From NCBI GenBank assembly GCA_947175845.1, contig CAMWOK010000092.1, positions 1 through 9,797 on the forward strand: a DNA stretch of 9,797 nt. Direction: 5' to 3'. The first letter of the stretch is position 1, and each line of letters starts with the position of its first letter. The translations under genes and the position numbers were made by a program. This document shows, one piece after another, positions 6,798-9,797 of this stretch. Origin of the DNA: an uncultured Lachnospiraceae bacterium (GTDB lineage: Bacteria > Bacillota > Clostridia > Lachnospirales > Lachnospiraceae). The notes below the pieces were generated by a model, which saw nothing but the letters and a program-made list of their open reading frames with translations, did no database searches and was not told the DNA's origin.

Positions 6798-8351
6798 ATG
6801 AGCATTTTAAACGTCGAAAACCTCTCCCACGGATTTGGCGACAGGACTATTTTCACAAATGTGTCCTTTCGCCTGCTAAAGGGGGAGCACATTGGGTTAG
6901 TCGGTGCAAACGGCGAGGGAAAATCCACATTTATGAATATTATCACCGGAAAGCTGATGCCGGATGAGGGCAGGATCGAGTGGGCCAAAAACGTGCGCGT
7001 CGGCTATCTCGACCAGCACACAGTCCTCGAGAAAGGGATGACGGTAAGGGATGTGCTCGCATCCGCATTTGACTTTTTGTTCGAGATGGAGCGCCGCATG
7101 ACGGAGCTGTGCGACAGGATGGGCGAGGCTTCGGAGGCGGAGCTAGAAGCCTGCATGGAGGAGCTTGGCACGATACAGGAACTGCTCGACCAGCACGATT
7201 TCTACATGATTGACGCCAAGGTGGAGGAGGTCGCGCGGGCGCTGGGCATCCTGGAAGCCGGGCTCGACACGGATGTCACGGACTTAAGCGGCGGGCAGCG
7301 GACGAAGATTCTGCTCGGAAAGCTGCTGTTAGAAAAGCCGGATATCCTGCTGCTCGACGAGCCGACGAACTATCTCGACGCCAACCATATCGAGTGGCTC
7401 AAGCGCTATCTGCAGGAGTATGAAAATGCGTTTATCCTCATCTCGCACGACATTCCTTTCCTGAACAGCGTGATCAATATCATCTACCACATGGACAACG
7501 CGGAGCTGACCCGCTACGTGGGCGACTACGACAAGTTTCAGGAAGTCTACGCCATGAAGAAGGCGCAGCTCGAAGCCGCGTACAACAGACAGCAGAAAGA
7601 GATTGCAGACCTCAAGGACTTCGTGGCGCGCAACAAGGCCCGCGTGTCCACGCGGAACATGGCAATGTCGCGTCAGAAAAAGCTGGACAAGATGGATGTG
7701 ATTGAGCGTGTGTCTGAGAAGCCCAAACCGGAATTTCGCTTTCAGGAGGCGCGGACGAGCGGGCGCTATATCTTCACGACCAAAAGCCTTGTCATCGGCT
7801 ATGATGATGCGCTGTCCAAACCGCTCGATATCGCCATGGAGCGCGGTCAGAAAATCGTGCTGACCGGCGCGAACGGTATCGGAAAGACAACGCTGTTAAA
7901 GAGTATTCTGGGATTGATACGACCGCTCAACGGCGGCGTGGAACTTGGAGATTATCTGGAGATTGGATATTTTGAACAGGAGATGGACCAGTCTGTCGCC
8001 ACCACCTGCATCGAGGAGATCTGGAACGAGTTCCCCTCCATGACACAGTATGAAGTCCGCTCCGCCCTCGCAAAGTGCGGCCTCACGACCAGGCACATCG
8101 AGAGCAAAGTCAAGGTCCTCAGCGGCGGCGAGCAGGCGAAGGTGCGCCTGTGCAAGCTGATCAACAGGCCGACGAACATCCTGCTGCTCGACGAGCCGAC
8201 AAACCATCTCGACACCGACGCCAAGGCGGAACTTAAGCGCGCGCTGTCTGACTACAAGGGAAGTATTCTGATGGTCTGCCACGAGCCCGCATTCTACGAC
8301 GGGCTCGCCACAGACATCTGGGACTGCTCGCAGTGGAGTACGCGGATTTAA
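6798..8351 (+). CDS. ykpA: ABC-F family ATPase, YkpA/YbiT type
   Basis: This is a 517-aa soluble protein with two ABC ATPase domains and no membrane segments, the hallmark of the ABC-F family that acts on ribosomes. Domain 1 has Walker A GANGEGKST (36-44), signature LSGGQ (163-167) and Walker B LLLDEPTNYLD (184-194). Domain 2 has Walker A GANGIGKTT (357-365), signature LSGGE (441-445) and Walker B LLLDEPTNHLD (462-472). The charged helical linker (about 240-310) contains VARNKARV and AMSRQKKLDKM, which with the N-terminus SHGFGDRTIF closely resembles Bacillus YkpA from memory. The linker looks like the housekeeping type rather than the extended linker of antibiotic-resistance ABC-F proteins, so a role in translation or stalled ribosomes is more likely than drug resistance. 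GAAAGG lies 9 nt before the ATG. Confidence 0.93.
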   Translation: MSILNVENLSHGFGDRTIFTNVSFRLLKGEHIGLVGANGEGKSTFMNIITGKLMPDEGRIEWAKNVRVGYLDQHTVLEKGMTVRDVLASAFDFLFEMERRMTELCDRMGEASEAELEACMEELGTIQELLDQHDFYMIDAKVEEVARALGILEAGLDTDVTDLSGGQRTKILLGKLLLEKPDILLLDEPTNYLDANHIEWLKRYLQEYENAFILISHDIPFLNSVINIIYHMDNAELTRYVGDYDKFQEVYAMKKAQLEAAYNRQQKEIADLKDFVARNKARVSTRNMAMSRQKKLDKMDVIERVSEKPKPEFRFQEARTSGRYIFTTKSLVIGYDDALSKPLDIAMERGQKIVLTGANGIGKTTLLKSILGLIRPLNGGVELGDYLEIGYFEQEMDQSVATTCIEEIWNEFPSMTQYEVRSALAKCGLTTRHIESKVKVLSGGEQAKVRLCKLINRPTNILLLDEPTNHLDTDAKAELKRALSDYKGSILMVCHEPAFYDGLATDIWDCSQWSTRI

Positions 8352-8354
8352 ATG

Positions 8355-9320
8355 TCAGAACACCGTCAGCCACGCCACTGCCGCCGAGAGCATAATCTGT
8401 ATGATCGCAAACTTGAACACGGTCTGCGCGTTGGACCAGCCAAGGTTTTTGCGCACGTGGTCGTGGAGCGGCGTGCGCACCTTGGTGAGAATCTTAATCT
8501 TGAAAAAGCGCAAAAGCGACACTTTCACAAGTCCGATTCCGCCGTCGACCATCAGCACAAACGCAACCACAAAATACAAAAACGGGCTTCCCGTCTTCAT
8601 GATGGACACCGCGATAAACAGCCCCATGGCGCGCGATCCGGCATCCCCCATCAGTAGCTGGCTGGGCGTGGCGTTGAACCACAGATAGCCGAGGATGCAC
8701 GCGATAAACAGCAGAATGGTGTACGAAAATTCCGGCGCGGCCCCCGACCGATTCATGATCAGGTAGATGGTAAACAGCGTGATGCTGGTGAGCGTGCCCG
8801 ACAAGCCGTCCACGCCGTCCGCGCAGTTTGTCACGTTGATGGATCCCCACACCAGTATCACGGCGAGCACGCCGTACACAAGGGGCGGAAAGGTGATGGT
8901 CTGTCCGGTCAGCGCTATCGTGACATCGCTCCCGTTAAAGTTGACCATAGTCACAGCCGTCATGATGGCTATCACCAGATCGAGCAGCCCCTTGCGCAGC
9001 TCACCCCAGGATACCCTCGCACAGTCGTCGAGATATCCTGTCATCATGGCGGCGACGGTCAGAATCAGATAGATAGTCATCTCTCTGTCCACATTGCCAA
9101 ACACGAGTGCGGACAGCACAAAGACGAGGATAAAGACAAAACCGGCGCCGCGCGGCTTTCCGGCGGATAGCCCGCCGTCATGTGCAAATTCCCTCCCATG
9201 GTCCCGCGGGAGCTTATTCATTCCAACTGCCAGCAGGAAGCTGGTCAGAAGATATGCAAAAGCAACACCTAAAAAGCCTAAAATCGCATATTCTGATACA
9301 TTCAGCAATCTATTTATCAT
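8355..9320 (-). CDS. mraY: MraY-like phospho-N-acetylmuramoyl-pentapeptide transferase (PNPT family)
   Basis: This is a 321-aa integral membrane protein with about ten hydrophobic helices, the usual size for MraY/WecA-type polyprenyl-phosphate sugar-1-phosphate transferases. Motifs appear in family order: GKPRGAG (54-60), GYLDD (D98, D99), NVTNCADGVDGLSG (162-175), MGDAGSRAMG (D226) and TPLHDHVRKN with GWSN (283-297). NCADGVDGL and MGDAGS fit MraY better than WecA or TagO. The enzyme would move phospho-MurNAc-pentapeptide onto undecaprenyl phosphate, making lipid I. The MraY HHH triad reads H286-D287-H288 here, a variant I believe recurs in Lachnospiraceae copies. The gene is not in a division/cell-wall cluster, so it may be a second or specialised copy. 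AGGGAG lies 9 nt before the ATG. An ABC exporter gene lies upstream on the same strand. Confidence 0.85.
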   Translation of the reverse strand: MINRLLNVSEYAILGFLGVAFAYLLTSFLLAVGMNKLPRDHGREFAHDGGLSAGKPRGAGFVFILVFVLSALVFGNVDREMTIYLILTVAAMMTGYLDDCARVSWGELRKGLLDLVIAIMTAVTMVNFNGSDVTIALTGQTITFPPLVYGVLAVILVWGSINVTNCADGVDGLSGTLTSITLFTIYLIMNRSGAAPEFSYTILLFIACILGYLWFNATPSQLLMGDAGSRAMGLFIAVSIMKTGSPFLYFVVAFVLMVDGGIGLVKVSLLRFFKIKILTKVRTPLHDHVRKNLGWSNAQTVFKFAIIQIMLSAAVAWLTVF

Positions 9321-9346
9321 ATTCTATATCTCCCTATTTTTTTGCA

Positions 9347-9477
9347 CTGTCGTTTTCTGTCTGGTCATCTTTACGCTGCCGTTTTCCATGCTGTCGTTTT
9401 CTGTCTGATCATCTTTACGCTGTCGTTTTCCACGCTGTCGTTTTCTGTCTGATCATCTTTACGCTGCCTTTTTTATG
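9347..9477. repeat. Three tandem 44-bp direct repeats upstream of the mraY-like gene
   Basis: Units at 9347-9390, 9391-9434 and 9435-9477 follow one another without a gap. Units 1 and 2 differ at only three positions, and the third decays at its right end. Each unit contains the sub-repeat CTG[T/C]CGTTTTC twice, and a TGATCA or TGGTCA centre. On the minus strand every unit places ATG...GCGTAA so that one 14-codon frame (MIRQKTTAWKT.A) ends 2 nt before the next ATG. The last frame stops 3 nt before the mraY-like start. The ribosome sites for these frames are poor, so they may be incidental. The repeats fill most of the 172-bp gap between two co-oriented genes. Confidence 0.85.
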
Positions 9478-9492
9478 TCCGGCCGCCCTTCA

Positions 9493-9761
9493 CTACTCCG
9501 CCATCTGGAACTGACTGTTATACAGATTCGCATAGAAACCGTCCTTTTTGCTTAACAGTGTCTCATGATTGCCCTGCTCAATGATATTTCCATCCTTCAT
9601 GACAAGGATAATGTCCGCCTCCCGTATCGTCGAGAGCCTGTGCGCCACGATAAAGCTCGTTCTCCCTTTCATCATGGTGTTAAAAGCCTGGGAGATCTTG
9701 ATTTCCGTGCGGGTGTCGATGGAGGAGGTCGCCTCGTCGAGTATCAGAATTGGCGGCAGAC
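9493..9761 (-). CDS. ABC exporter ATP-binding/permease protein, C-terminal fragment
   Basis: Only the last 90 or so residues are present. They contain Walker B and D-loop (PPILILDEATSSID), the switch histidine in AHRLST, and the tail IILVMKDGNIIEQGNHETLL typical of MdlB/MsbA-like type IV exporters that carry a membrane domain and an ATPase domain in one chain. The Walker A, signature and membrane domain lie beyond the window. The apparent ATG at 9766-9768 is formed by adapter sequence and is not the start. The stop is TAG at 9493-9495. The same-strand mraY-like gene follows after the 44-bp repeats, so a shared transcript is possible. Such proteins usually export drugs, lipids or peptides; the substrate is not knowable from this piece. 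Confidence 0.85.
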
Positions 9762-9797
9762 CAGTCACTTATACACATCTCCGAGCCCACGTGCCTC
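9762..9797 (+). other. Nextera transposase adapter remnant (assembly artefact)
   Basis: From 9762 the sequence matches the complement of the 19-bp Nextera mosaic end (17 of 19 positions) and continues into the CCGAGCCCACG of the read-2 adapter. By eye about 30 of 34 positions agree, including an unbroken run from 9768 to 9791. The junction falls inside the ABC transporter frame, so the true genomic sequence ends near 9761. Confidence 0.9.

Noticed and set aside
6798..8351. Antibiotic-resistance ABC-F protein
   Set aside because: The inter-domain linker is of ordinary length and its motifs match the housekeeping YkpA/YbiT type.
9347..9477. The 44-bp repeats as a CRISPR array
   Set aside because: The copies are contiguous with no unique spacers between equal-length repeats, and no cas gene is present.
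9094..9514. Plus-strand hydrophobic frames across the 44-bp repeats
   Set aside because: The hydrophobic Phe/Val/Leu-rich stretch arises from translating the T-rich repeat. The frames begin inside the mraY-like gene antisense, without ribosome sites.

Overview
The window looks like part of a Clostridia/Lachnospiraceae-type genome, probably gut-derived. The grounds are strong purine-rich Shine-Dalgarno sites before every convincing gene, a YkpA-type ABC-F ATPase, a cytoplasmic domain-swapped GH3 beta-glycosidase of the Ruminococcus/Butyrivibrio kind, and an MraY-like transferase outside any cell-wall cluster. The genes from about 1000 to 9320 are fairly GC-rich. The first 1 kb is clearly AT-richer. 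The right end is not biological: from about 9762 it matches an Illumina Nextera adapter, so the contig breaks inside an ABC transporter gene.

Layout. 51-392 (-) encodes a small protein resembling those annotated 'ADP-ribosylation/crystallin J1'. 393-1007 has no protein gene, but carries an almost ideal plus-strand promoter (817-845) followed about 80-125 nt later by a long hairpin terminator (923-972), so a small RNA of roughly 120 nt is predicted. 1008-3295 (-) is a two-gene unit: an MFS permease followed, 17 nt after its stop, by a 365-aa protein I do not recognise. A good minus-strand promoter lies at 3458-3486. The 5' leader between it and the permease holds two GC-rich hairpins and possible leader ORFs, one overlapping the permease start by ATGA.

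Divergent from that unit, 3656-4108 (+) encodes an XRE-family regulator. It is followed by the GH3 enzyme (4211-6745, +) and the ABC-F ATPase (6798-8351, +), each with a plausible promoter of its own. The ABC-F gene meets the MraY-like transferase gene (8355-9320, -) tail to tail with only 3 bp between the stop codons. Upstream of the transferase gene are three 44-bp tandem repeats (9347-9477), then the 3' end of an ABC exporter ATPase gene (9493-9761, -), which is cut by the adapter.

How the genes may work together (inference). The XRE regulator sits where it could control the divergent permease/unknown unit, itself, or the GH3 gene. The GH3 enzyme has no signal peptide, so it would act on imported oligosaccharides or glycosides. 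The ABC exporter and the MraY-like transferase may share a transcript. No complete novel defence or mobile system is evident. The best undescribed candidates are the orphan promoter-terminator small RNA locus, the MFS leader with its coupled short ORF, the unrecognised 365-aa protein, and the 44-bp repeats that place chained mini-ORFs before the transferase gene.
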